Shown: positions 7,205 through 15,367 of the stretch, piece after piece
How positions within the stretch are numbered: the first letter of the stretch is position 1
Layout: the number at the start of each line of letters is the position of its first letter
Assembly (NCBI GenBank): GCA_035542475.1
Contig: DATKLL010000059.1
Location: 1 to 29,731 of the forward strand
Direction of reading: 5' to 3'
DNA from: DATKLL01 sp035542475
Lineage (GTDB): Bacteria; Desulfobacterota; Syntrophia; Syntrophales; UBA2185
Length of the DNA: 29,731 bases
The notes under the pieces: generated by a model
The model's database searches: none
Seen by the model: the letters and a program-made list of their open reading frames with translations, nothing else
Told to the model about the DNA's origin: nothing
Program-made: the position numbers and the translations under genes

Positions 7205-8203
7205 ATGGCAACGCGAACTGTAAAGCGTACCGTCGGCTTATTGGTATTGGCTACACTGCTTGTTTTCCTGATGAGCGGGATTCTTTACTGGCAGGCCGTC
7301 GGGGCCGATGTCAGCAATCCACGGGCCAATTTCTGGCGCGTCGTCAGAGAGGGTGTCCCTGGATTCACCAAGGTTTCAACCGCCGGCCACAAGATCTTGA
7401 TCGTCAACAGTGGAGAGAACTGGCGTGAGTTCCGCAACGGCTTCCTCATGCCGTTTGCCCAGTGGATCATAGCAGTTGCGCTGGTAGTCATGGGTGCATT
7501 CTATATGCGTGTCGGTTCGGATAAGCTGGAGAAACCGAGGTCTGGGGTAAAGATTGAGCGCTACCGGCCGTGGGAGCGGATTCTCCACTGGTATACTGCA
7601 GTGCTCTTTGTAATCATGGCCATCACAGGACTGAGCCTCCTTCTGGGGCGGATCTTTCTGATACCGGTTTTCGGACATTGGGCCGATTCGGCGTACCTGC
7701 AGGCATCAAAGGTGCTGCACAACTATTGTGGACCGCTGCTTCTTGTCGGGATTTTCTTGGAATTTGTTTCTTGGGTACGCTACAACATCCCGAAGAAGAT
7801 GGACCTCGAATGGTTCAAGAGCATGGGCGGCCTCCTCGGCAAAGGACCGCGACCCCATACGGGAAAGGTCAACGGCGGCGAGAAGGGATGGTTCTGGTTA
7901 ATGGCTATCTTCGGAATTGCTGTGGGGATAACCGGCGTGCTTCTGGATTTCCCGATCTGGCAGCAGACCCGCTTCACCATGCAACTTTCCCATGCGATCC
8001 ATGCCATTGTGGCAGTCCTGTTCATCACGGTATCCTTCGGCCATATCTACATGGGGAGCCTGGGCGTTGAGGGCGTCTTTGAAGGCATGTGGACCGGCTA
8101 CGTCGACGAGGTCTGGGCCAAGCAGCATAGCGACCTGTGGTATGAAGAAAAGATGCGGGAAAGAGGAGAAAAACCTGCTCCCATCCCGGAGGCCTCATCA
8201 TGA
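7205..8203 (+). CDS. fdhC: Formate dehydrogenase cytochrome b (gamma) subunit
   Basis: A membrane dihaem cytochrome b of 332 residues that takes electrons from the beta subunit and reduces quinone. There is an N-terminal membrane segment (about 9-31), a periplasmic stretch with NSGENWREFRNG, a second segment (about 85-101), then the four-helix cytochrome core. Candidate haem ligands are H128 (ERILHWYTA), H172 (VLHNYCGP), H263/H266 (LSHAIHA) and H280. The extra N-terminal helix is typical of the long gamma subunits of this cluster type rather than E. coli FdnI. The leader is AGAGGAGG. Its last codons overlap the next gene by four bases (ATGA). Confidence 0.92.
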   Translation: MATRTVKRTVGLLVLATLLVFLMSGILYWQAVGADVSNPRANFWRVVREGVPGFTKVSTAGHKILIVNSGENWREFRNGFLMPFAQWIIAVALVVMGAFYMRVGSDKLEKPRSGVKIERYRPWERILHWYTAVLFVIMAITGLSLLLGRIFLIPVFGHWADSAYLQASKVLHNYCGPLLLVGIFLEFVSWVRYNIPKKMDLEWFKSMGGLLGKGPRPHTGKVNGGEKGWFWLMAIFGIAVGITGVLLDFPIWQQTRFTMQLSHAIHAIVAVLFITVSFGHIYMGSLGVEGVFEGMWTGYVDEVWAKQHSDLWYEEKMRERGEKPAPIPEASS

Positions 8204-8865
8204 CCGTTGAGTTCGGACTTCTGGCGCTCGAATCCGTTCTTCTCATCGCTACTATCGTACTGCTGATTTATGGCATCCACGAGGGGAAACGGAGGGACGA
8301 GTTACTCAGGGAGGTGGGAAGGGCCACGAAGGTCCTGACACGGCAGGAATACTTCTTTTCCATAATGAACGCAATGCTTGATGCAAAGCAGGAGATTATC
8401 GGATGCATCACGGGCACACCTCCGTCCGGTGATGATATCAGGATGACAAAACATATAGCTGATGCCATCGAGGATATGACGAGAAAAGGAGTAAGCGTCA
8501 AGTATCTTTTGCCGAAATTCCCGGATCGGCTGCAGGTGGGTGTTCTGTATACGAAAGCGGGAGCGGAGGTCCGCTTCAGCAGTTGCCTGATGGTTCATAA
8601 TATACGCTATACCGTCGTGGACGAGAAGAACGTGGTCATCGGCATCCCCGAGAATACCGGTGACAGGGAAGCGACCAAAAAGGGGTTCGTCATACCTTCT
8701 GAGGGACTCGCATTAGTACTGAAGGATTATTACTATACCTGCGAGAAGCAGATGAGTCTGAAAGAATATATACAGGAAGTAATTGAGCAGACCGGGGCAA
8801 CTCTCGAACATTTGGCAAGGGAATTTCATTTAGATGATAAGGATCTGAGTGATATTATTAAATAA
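8200..8865 (+). CDS. Membrane-anchored phospholipase-D-like protein coupled to formate dehydrogenase
   Basis: A 221-residue protein with one N-terminal membrane helix (about 5-25), a basic juxtamembrane segment, then a domain resembling the PLD-like fold. AKQEIIGCITG (62-72) looks like the first strand, and MVHNIRYTVVDEKNVVIGIPE (131-151) looks like a degenerate HKD block with H133, R136 and D141. HKD needs H-x-K-x4-D; here the spacing and lysine are altered, so lipase or nuclease activity is doubtful. The similar domain in TrmB-type regulators is a sensor. A short helical tail (190-221) ends the protein. The start overlaps the gamma stop (ATGA), so it is translated with the operon. A sensing or assembly role is inference only. 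Confidence 0.65.
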   Translation: MTVEFGLLALESVLLIATIVLLIYGIHEGKRRDELLREVGRATKVLTRQEYFFSIMNAMLDAKQEIIGCITGTPPSGDDIRMTKHIADAIEDMTRKGVSVKYLLPKFPDRLQVGVLYTKAGAEVRFSSCLMVHNIRYTVVDEKNVVIGIPENTGDREATKKGFVIPSEGLALVLKDYYYTCEKQMSLKEYIQEVIEQTGATLEHLAREFHLDDKDLSDIIK

Positions 8866-9000
8866 GAATGTGATTTACGGCGAGCCCTCAAAACATTTCA
8901 TATCGTTTCAATACCCATATTTCTCCAAAGTTAAAAAGTCTTTCTACTCGAGGCCGCAGCCAAGACGGTGGCGCCGATAGCACCATTCACATGAGCATAT

Positions 9001-9506
9001 TCCGATTGCGGCAAATGGATCATCATACAGTCCGTGGTAACCGCCACCATCGTTGCCTTAATTTTTTTAGCTGTCGGGAAAATCATCCTTGATCTTTTAG
9101 GAATCACCGTTTCCGATTTCATGATTGCCGGCGGGACTCTTCTTTTTATTATTTCACTGAATGACCTGGTCTATATGGAAAGGAGATGGAGTCAGATTGA
9201 TCCAGAGAGCATGGGGGCAGTGCCTTTAGGGGTGCCTCTGATTGTAGGTCCTGCTGTGCTTACTACTATATTGATTCTCGTCAGGGAGCATGGACCTTTA
9301 GCCACTGAGGCAGCCCTGATTGCAAATATATTGATCGCAGGCCTGACATTCTGGCTATACCAGCCTATCATTTGCCTTTTAGGCAAATCCGGCGCAAGAA
9401 CAGTTTCCAAACTCGCCTCCCTCTCCTGCTTGCCGCCATAGCCGTAATGATGGTTAGAAAAGGGATCATGCTCCTTATAACCGGTGTTTCTAATCTTGCT
9501 CAGTGA
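9001..9506 (+). pseudogene. Decayed MarC-family membrane protein gene
   Basis: Recognisable MarC (UPF0056) sequence starts abruptly near 9010 (KWIIIQSVVTATIVALIFL), without the usual first 35-40 residues containing the D-P-x-G-N region. It continues through GKIILDLLGITVSDFMIAGG and PLIVGPAVLTTIL. At about 9415-9425 the frame breaks: a two-base TC duplication (CCTCTCCT) sends it to a stop at 9441. The original frame resumes as LLLAAIAVMMVRKGIMLLITG and ends at TGA 9504-9506. A stop (TGA 8992-8994) closes the frame upstream. Both a 5' deletion and a frameshift argue for a pseudogene. A sequencing error could explain the frameshift but not the lost N-terminus. Confidence 0.75.
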
Positions 9507-9606
9507 AAATTACAAATGTTTCAATGTGTAACCTTTACTTTTCATAAATTAATATTCGCCCTGTATTTCAGGAGATGGCTAAATTCATCATCAATTTCTC
9601 TTTTTA

Positions 9607-10056
9607 TTATCTGTTCCATCTTCGTACCAGTAGGACTGAACAGGGTATCTTACGGATGATCTCCTCGTTGCTGTACCCGTAGAGGAAGTGGTCCCAGTGA
9701 GTGTCCTCGTGAGAGTGTAGAATAAGAAGGTCAATATTCTCATCCTTTACAACCGCCTTGATTTGTGACAACGGTGACTCTTTTTTGATAAACTCTTTGA
9801 TTACCATGCCCTTATTCTTTTCACGTTCTATAATTCGATCGAGTTGTTTCTTGACCTTCTCTTGTTCCTTTTTGTGTTCTTCTTCGAGCGACATCATGGG
9901 CATATTCATATGAGTGAATGGGTTATACATGACATGTATCACGGATAGTTGCGCATTGTACTTCTGTGCGAGTGAAATTCCATAATGAATCGCCTTTCGG
10001 CAGTAATTCGACATCCTGCTGACCGCGAGTATGCGTTCGATATCTCTGTCTTCCAT
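9607..10056 (-). CDS. Universal stress protein family (UspA-like), degenerate nucleotide loop
   Basis: A 149-residue single Usp domain. It begins with the first strand RILAVSRMS, has SVIHVMYNP at about 39-47, a charged helix rich in Glu and Lys (56-83), and the final strand SVLLVRRWNR. ATP-binding Usp proteins carry G-2x-G-9x-G-S/T after the fourth strand; here that place reads LHSHEDTHWDHFLYGYSNEEI, with no such motif, so it probably does not bind ATP in the usual way. The leader GGAGGGAG is strong and lies in the 14-base gap after the transporter gene. Likely last gene of a leftward operon. Confidence 0.85.
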   Translation of the reverse strand: MEDRDIERILAVSRMSNYCRKAIHYGISLAQKYNAQLSVIHVMYNPFTHMNMPMMSLEEEHKKEQEKVKKQLDRIIEREKNKGMVIKEFIKKESPLSQIKAVVKDENIDLLILHSHEDTHWDHFLYGYSNEEIIRKIPCSVLLVRRWNR

Positions 10057-10070
10057 TGTCTCCCTCCTTC

Positions 10071-11120
10071 TTAAAATTCACCCCATAGGTCACGTAATAG
10101 ACCTATAAAGACAATCAACCAAGCTGTAAGGACCAAATACAGCATACCCCGGGAGGCAGTTCCGAGGAAAGCATACGATGTGGCTCTTTCCAATTCAAAT
10201 GTTGCTGCACTATACATCCCCAAGGGGAATACAATATTCCAATACTCCGGATCGTAGAGAATGGGGAACCGTTTCCATATATGGCGCCAGAATTCAAGAA
10301 TAACTAAAAGTGGAATCCACCAGGAGGCTGCCACCCAGAAAAAGAAAGTGAATCCGCGTAAAAAAGGAAGAATCTCAGTAAGGAAAGGACCAGCCGGAGC
10401 TTTCTGTATGAGGAGAGACCCTGCCAGAGTTGTAATGGCGATTGTTCCCATGTTGACCCAGTAAGGAGGTGTGAATGTCTCCGGTGTCAATGTGAAAAAA
10501 AGAAGTCTGTAGAGAATCAGGGCAATAAGTGCCAAGTACATGGCACATCCCAGAAGATAAAAGGCTAAGGCGAAAAAGAGCATCACTCGTTCATTCGTGG
10601 AGATAAACCCGGCCGAAAGGATTCCCAGGACAGACAGGGATTGAGTCGATACAACGGTGACGAGCCAGCCGCCATGGAGACCTTTTTCTATGGAAGGCTT
10701 GACCGGACGGATAATGACTGCTGCAAAGAACGAGTACATGATAATCAACCAGAGGCAGGCCCCGGTGATCCAGAAGTAAAAGCCTACATGGATATTTCCT
10801 GTAAGGATGGCGAACTGGCTTCCTAAAACACATGTGCCGGCAATAATTGTGAAGAATCCTGGGCCTGACTGATGGTCTGTCAGATCCATCCATACCCTGG
10901 GAAAATACCTGAATAGACGGACAGCGGTGAGCAAGACTAGAAAACAGTAGGCACTAATGTTTATATAGAAAAGAAGAGCAGCAAAAATAGCCATATCCAG
11001 AAGGTTAGCCGATATAGATACAATACCTGTAGCCATAACGAGTGCAAAATAGCCTGGATAAAAATCTCTCACAGCATCGAATACGATCGTCTTGACCTTC
11101 GTCATCGAATAGAACCCCAT
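10071..11120 (-). CDS. TDT-family transporter (TehA/SLAC1-like)
   Basis: A polytopic membrane protein of about 349 residues with roughly ten hydrophobic helices. Early sequence DFYPGYFALVMATGIVSIS (about residues 19-37) is the family's hallmark first helix (F.P..F..VMGTGI). The family contains tellurite-resistance TehA, malate and sulfite exporters and the plant anion channel SLAC1, so the substrate is probably a small anion, but the sequence does not say which. Two starts are possible: ATG 11120 or ATG 11105; neither has a clear Shine-Dalgarno sequence. It sits between the HAD phosphatase (61-base gap) and the Usp gene (14-base gap), all on the same strand. Confidence 0.87.
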   Translation of the reverse strand: MGFYSMTKVKTIVFDAVRDFYPGYFALVMATGIVSISANLLDMAIFAALLFYINISAYCFLVLLTAVRLFRYFPRVWMDLTDHQSGPGFFTIIAGTCVLGSQFAILTGNIHVGFYFWITGACLWLIIMYSFFAAVIIRPVKPSIEKGLHGGWLVTVVSTQSLSVLGILSAGFISTNERVMLFFALAFYLLGCAMYLALIALILYRLLFFTLTPETFTPPYWVNMGTIAITTLAGSLLIQKAPAGPFLTEILPFLRGFTFFFWVAASWWIPLLVILEFWRHIWKRFPILYDPEYWNIVFPLGMYSAATFELERATSYAFLGTASRGMLYLVLTAWLIVFIGLLRDLWGEF

Positions 11121-11181
11121 TGCATACTGACCAACAATATAATAAAAAGTTCAACATAAAATTCATCCCCGTGCATGAAGG

Positions 11182-11808
11182 CTATGAATCCTGCAATACC
11201 AACTCCAGCCTCTCAAGGGCCTCTCGCGTAGAAGCATAATTCCTGTGGACAATACCACGAATACCCAGTCCTTTAGCCACATCGACGAACATGTCCCTGT
11301 CTTCCAGGTAGACGACATGAGCCGGCGATACTTGTGCAATGTCCAGGGCGATCCTGTAAATGTCTGCATCTGGCTTGCGATAGTGGACAAAGCAGGAGGA
11401 GACGAAGAAGTCTACAAAGTCTGTGAGTCTGAATGTCTGAATTCGGTGTGTAGTCAGTTCCCTTCCTTCGTTGCTGACTGCCACCACTTTGAGTCTGTAC
11501 TTGATCTTCAGTCGGCAAATAAGATCAATCATCTCTGGGAATGGCTTGGACTGGGCGAACATGAAGGCCTTGAAGTCCTCCATCTGAAAAGGGCGCCTTT
11601 CATAAAACACCAACCGGTAAAGGTATTCGTCCAGGCTTAACTTACCCTCCTCGTATGTATCGAAAGTAAGATGATGCCTTTCGTCCATCTCATCGTAATT
11701 AATACGAAACGTATTCGCTGCTTTTCTGCGCATTTTTCTGTCCCAGCCATTGGTCAGAATAACGTTCCCGATGTCCAAAAAGAGGTGCGTGATCTCTTGT
11801 CGCCCCAT
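11182..11808 (-). CDS. HAD-superfamily phosphatase-like hydrolase (subfamily IA)
   Basis: A 208-residue HAD protein. Motif I is FLDIGNVI (nucleophile D12), with the usual second Asp replaced by Gly, as in the YihX-like branch. Motif II is VVAVSNEG, motif III is the Lys in YRKPDADIY, and motif IV is VVYLEDRDMFVDVAKGLG. The cap is the helical insert between motifs I and II (about 20-95). Substrate unknown; the family acts mainly on small phosphate esters. A leader AGAGGA lies five bases ahead of the start. It follows the small helical-protein gene by 19 bases, which suggests co-transcription. Confidence 0.87.
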   Translation of the reverse strand: MGRQEITHLFLDIGNVILTNGWDRKMRRKAANTFRINYDEMDERHHLTFDTYEEGKLSLDEYLYRLVFYERRPFQMEDFKAFMFAQSKPFPEMIDLICRLKIKYRLKVVAVSNEGRELTTHRIQTFRLTDFVDFFVSSCFVHYRKPDADIYRIALDIAQVSPAHVVYLEDRDMFVDVAKGLGIRGIVHRNYASTREALERLELVLQDS

Positions 11809-11827
11809 GTTGTCCTCTAAAGAGTTC

Positions 11828-12046
11828 TTAGGGTATGGTATTCTTCCGTACAGTGTCTATCCTTGTTTTCAAATCCCTGATCTCAGTATTTAACCTCATA
11901 AAAGCTATCTCATAATCACTTCTTTGGTCAGGGTCCAAAGATGGATTTCGCAGAGCCCAACTCGCACAGTTTCTAATTACTTCAGCTTCCTGAAGCGAGC
12001 GCTTTAAATCCTCTATGTTTTTTGACTTAATGCTTTTTTTATACAT
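11828..12046 (-). CDS. Small helical protein of unknown function
   Basis: A 72-residue, highly charged, cytoplasmic protein predicted to be two helices. The first (about 8-30) has regular Leu/Ile spacing (NIEDLKRSLQEAEVIRN); the second (about 44-67) reads YEIAFMRLNTEIRDLKTRID and looks like a coiled coil. No signal peptide or membrane segment. The start is well supported by AAAGGAG eight bases ahead. It appears to be the first gene of the leftward set with the HAD phosphatase, transporter and Usp genes. I do not recognise a family. Confidence 0.65.
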   Translation of the reverse strand: MYKKSIKSKNIEDLKRSLQEAEVIRNCASWALRNPSLDPDQRSDYEIAFMRLNTEIRDLKTRIDTVRKNTIP

Positions 12047-12098
12047 TTTTTGATCTCCTTTGATCAGGCTACTTAATATAAAGAGAAACTTAAATTAC

Positions 12099-12609
12099 TT
12101 ACACGAGAGGACCGCCATTCAGCCTCTCGTACACTCTAATGTACTCGTTAGTCGTATTGTCCAGGTTATATTTCCTCCTTGCTTCTCTCATAATCCTTGT
12201 TATCTGCTGTTCCTTTATTTATACAGGTTTTCTATGGAACGCAACGCTCCTGCTTAAGCCATACCACAAACCGCTTGAATCATAGTTTTTGAATAGAAAG
12301 CCATTGCCATCGTCGGAAGACGCCCCATCGACCTTCAATTTCAACTCTGTTATCTTGTCGTGGTATCCGCCGGTATGCCGGTTTGTTGCTGTAGCGCCGA
12401 ACAGATTTCCCACCTGATCTATCTGTCCACACGGCTCATAAAGGGATGCTCCAAAGACATCGTTCGCCGCTGCGTTCCCAAGCATACAAAAGAGACTCAC
12501 TGAATCGTTGGTACGTTATCTTGCCTCCTAAAGCCCACACAATCCGTCCCATATATTCCTCATGACTCCTGTCACACTCCATCCCGTCCTCGACAACAGC
12601 TATCTGCAT
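12099..12609 (-). pseudogene. Remnant of a glycogen/starch-synthase-like glycosyltransferase (GlgA C-terminal part)
   Basis: Three pieces of one ancestral protein lie head to tail on the minus strand. The first, from 12609, reads HEEYMGRIVWALGGKITYQR followed by FSESL. At about 12500 an extra T in CTTTTG shifts the frame, and the protein continues as MLGNAAANDVFGASLYEPCG then QIDQVGNLFGATATNRHTGG, the conserved catalytic C-terminal block of ADP-glucose-type synthases, up to LWYGLSRSVAFHRKPV. A TAA at 12216-12218 interrupts it. The same frame then resumes with ITRIMREARRKYNL and ends EYIRVYERLNGG before TAA 12099-12101. The N-terminal GT5 domain is missing. An AGGTGG leader precedes the ATG at 12609, but the protein would be useless. 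Clear decay. Confidence 0.75.
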
Positions 12610-12677
12610 ATCACCACCTTTTTATATTAATTTGAAAGTCAACTGAGAGCAATAATCATAAAATGGAAGGACAGTGG

Positions 12678-12694
12678 TAGGTAAAAATTACCTA
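12678..12694. promoter_or_regulatory. Inverted repeat TAGGTA-N5-TACCTA, candidate operator or enhancer of the NO reductase gene
   Basis: TAGGTAAAAATTACCTA has perfect 7-bp arms (TAGGTAA/TTACCTA) and contains GGT-N7-ACC. It matches the repeat at 452-468 at 13 of 17 positions, all twelve outer arm bases included, while the centre differs, as expected of two sites for one dimeric regulator. It lies 186 bases upstream of the NO reductase start. NorR-type activators bind such sites upstream of NO reductase genes and need a sigma-54 promoter between site and gene; I could not find a clean one here. Confidence 0.65.
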
Positions 12695-12880
12695 AGATTA
12701 AGCGTTCTGTATTCTCATCCTTTTACTTATGCTTGAAGGGGTTTATACGCAGAACAATATAAGACTTCTCCTAATTGTTATTGTTCACATTCAATATTAA
12801 AAAATAAATGGTCAAGAAGATTTCATTGAGGCATCCAGTAACAGCGATTTTTATTAGCCGGGATTGAATTGAGGTGGAAT

Positions 12881-15154
12881 ATGAATAACCAGGAAACTCC
12901 TGTCGAGAAAATATCGCCATGGTGGAGAAGGTCGGTTCTCCTTGTATTGGTCATCGGGTTTGCAATTCTCATCTGGATTGCTTTTATCACTCCACGCGAT
13001 GCACCGCCGATTCCCCTCAGGGTAATCGATCCCGAAGGTGAAATAATCTTTACAGGCGACGATATCATTTCCGGGCAGGAGGTCTTCCTCAAATATGGCC
13101 TAATGGAAAACGGGACCATCTGGGGGCATGGCGCCTATCTTGGACCGGACTTTTCCGCAGAATACCTTCACGCTCTTGCCACGGACGCGGGTTCTTTTCT
13201 TTCGCAATCATATTACGGCAGGCCTATTGATGAACTCAACCAGGCTGAACATGCCGCCATTAGTGCGGAGGTCCGGCATCTTCTAAAGAACAACCGCTAT
13301 GACTACGGGAAAGGATGTCTCACCTTTACGGCGCCTGAGGCGTTTTCATATAAGAATCAGATTAAAAAATGGACCAAATATTTTTACCAGCCTGCTTTAA
13401 ATCGGGGGCTGCAGATCGGACTTATTAATGATCCCGAAGAAATCAGGAAGCTCACGGCATTCTTCGCATGGACGGCTTGGGCATCGTCGGCCAATCGTCC
13501 CGGGAAAAAATTCTCCTACACAAACAACTTTCCTTATGATCCGCTGGTTGGAAACCAGCCCACGCCGGATGCCTTTCTCTGGAGCGCCCTGAGTCTCATA
13601 TTCTTGCTTGCCGGTACAGCGATAGTCCTTTTCTCCTTCGGGAAATTCAATTTCCTCGGCTGGAAGGGTATAAGTGATCACTATCATCCGCAACTACTGC
13701 CTGGAACGGCATCAGTCAGCCAGCGGGCAACCATCAAATTCTTTGCCGTCGCGGTTCTTCTCTTTCTTGCCCAGGTACTTGTAGGGGGCGCAACTGCCCA
13801 CTACCGGGTTGATCCCGCAAGCTTTTACGGGATCGATTTTCCAAAGTATTTCTCGAGCAATATTTTCCGTACCTGGCACTTGCAGACGGCCATATTCTGG
13901 ATCGCCACAAGCTATGTCGGAGGAGGCATATTTCTCTCAACCGCATTCAGACAGATCGAGCCCAAAGGACAGACACGGGGAATTAATCTGCTTTTCACAG
14001 CACTTCTCGTCGTTGTATTCGGCAGCCTCTTCGGTGAGATGTTCGGGGTCTTTCAGCTTACGGGCGAGGTCTGGTTCTGGTTTGGACACCAGGGATGGGA
14101 GTATCTTGATCTGGGGCGCGCATGGCAATTTTTGCTTGTCGCCGGACTGCTCATATGGCTTTTTCTCCTCGTGCGTGCTGTCGGTCCGGTCAGGAAGGAT
14201 CCCACGGAAGGCGAGATAAGTACCCTCTTTCTCTTAACCGCCGCAGCCATTCCCCTCTTTTATTTGCCGGCCCTTTTCTTTACGGGAAAAAGTCACTTCT
14301 CGGTAGTGGATATGTGGAGGTTTTGGATAATTCATCTCTGGGTGGAGGGATTCTTCGAACTTTTTGTCACCGCCATGATCGCCGTTCTGTTTTATAAGCT
14401 TGGCATGGTCACCCGCCTTACGGCGACACGGGTGATCTATCTCGACGCCATTCTATTTCTTGCAGGCGGAATTGTAGGTACAGGTCACCACTGGTACTGG
14501 ACGGGACAGGCCAATGTATCCATGGCGCTTGCCGCTATGTTCTCGGCTCTCGAGGTAGTGCCACTTACCCTTCTTACCCTTGACGCCTGGGACTTCATCA
14601 AGCTCTCCAAAGGTAAATGTGAGATATGCGGACGCATAATTTCCATTCCCCATAAGTGGACTTTTTATTTTCTCATGGCTGTGGGCTTTTGGAACTTTGT
14701 TGGTGCCGGAATTTTTGGGTTTCTTATCAATATGCCCATTGTCAGCTATTTTGAAGTGGGGACGATCCTGACACCGAATCACGGCCATTCTGCTCTCATG
14801 GGTGTATTCGGAATGTTCGCCATTGCCTTTATGGTCTTTTCAATGCGCCAGGTTATGTCCGAGGATAGTTGGAAGAATGTGGAAAAGTACATCCGCCTGT
14901 CTTTCTGGGGCTTGAATATCGGTCTGTTCCTAATGGTAATTCTTAATCTCTTTCCTGGTGGTGTGCTTCAGCTCTGGGATGTTCTGGAAAATGGTTACTG
15001 GCACGCGAGGAGCCCGGATTTTCTCAACCAAAGGATGATGAATATAATCGAATGGGCGCGCCTTCCCGCGGATGTCATATTCATTATCCTCGGTGTTATA
15101 CCTCTATTTATGGCAATTATAAAAGCGTATGTGTATGTCAGAAGATCAAGATGA
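12881..15154 (+). CDS. norZ: Quinol-dependent nitric oxide reductase (qNor)
   Basis: A single-chain membrane enzyme of 757 residues that reduces 2 NO to N2O using quinol. The N-terminal helix (about 18-38) and large extracytoplasmic domain replace the NorC subunit of cNor; a core of about twelve helices follows. Low-spin haem region: RTWHLQTAIFW. Non-haem iron ligands: H485 in IHLWVEGFFEL with E489, and the pair H536-H537 in GTGHHWYWTG. Haem ligands near H634/H636 (NHGHSALMG). The HH pair is intact, so this is an ordinary reductase and not an NO dismutase, which has substitutions there. I chose ATG 12881, with GAGGTGG just ahead, over the TTG at 12869. A C-x2-C pair (C580/C583) sits in a loop before the WNFVGAGIFGF helix. 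Function is NO detoxification or denitrification. Confidence 0.95.
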   Translation: MNNQETPVEKISPWWRRSVLLVLVIGFAILIWIAFITPRDAPPIPLRVIDPEGEIIFTGDDIISGQEVFLKYGLMENGTIWGHGAYLGPDFSAEYLHALATDAGSFLSQSYYGRPIDELNQAEHAAISAEVRHLLKNNRYDYGKGCLTFTAPEAFSYKNQIKKWTKYFYQPALNRGLQIGLINDPEEIRKLTAFFAWTAWASSANRPGKKFSYTNNFPYDPLVGNQPTPDAFLWSALSLIFLLAGTAIVLFSFGKFNFLGWKGISDHYHPQLLPGTASVSQRATIKFFAVAVLLFLAQVLVGGATAHYRVDPASFYGIDFPKYFSSNIFRTWHLQTAIFWIATSYVGGGIFLSTAFRQIEPKGQTRGINLLFTALLVVVFGSLFGEMFGVFQLTGEVWFWFGHQGWEYLDLGRAWQFLLVAGLLIWLFLLVRAVGPVRKDPTEGEISTLFLLTAAAIPLFYLPALFFTGKSHFSVVDMWRFWIIHLWVEGFFELFVTAMIAVLFYKLGMVTRLTATRVIYLDAILFLAGGIVGTGHHWYWTGQANVSMALAAMFSALEVVPLTLLTLDAWDFIKLSKGKCEICGRIISIPHKWTFYFLMAVGFWNFVGAGIFGFLINMPIVSYFEVGTILTPNHGHSALMGVFGMFAIAFMVFSMRQVMSEDSWKNVEKYIRLSFWGLNIGLFLMVILNLFPGGVLQLWDVLENGYWHARSPDFLNQRMMNIIEWARLPADVIFIILGVIPLFMAIIKAYVYVRRSR

Positions 15155-15367
15155 TCATGACCTGGAATAAGGGTATGTAGAAAATGAAAACAATGCCATT
15201 TGACAGACTTCGATAGGTCTTCTTTCTAAGGCAATTAGAAGCATAAAATGAGAGAAGCCCTGATAACATTCTCAAACTTCTGCTTAATTATTAGAGAGTA
15301 AACAGCGGCAAATAGTCTAGAAATTATCCTGATCATTTCTAACTTACTTTTAAGGAGGAGAACAATT

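Noticed and set aside
12738..12750. Possible sigma-54 element upstream of qNor
   Set aside because: Nine bases lie between GG and GC and the surrounding consensus is poor.
12881..15154. Nitric oxide dismutase rather than reductase
   Set aside because: The non-haem iron ligands (H485, H536, H537) are intact; dismutases have substitutions in this site.
15200..15228. TTGACA with a possible -10 box upstream of the DUF5602-like gene
   Set aside because: At 17-base spacing the -10 would be TTTCTA, too weak, and it is about 140 bases from the start codon.
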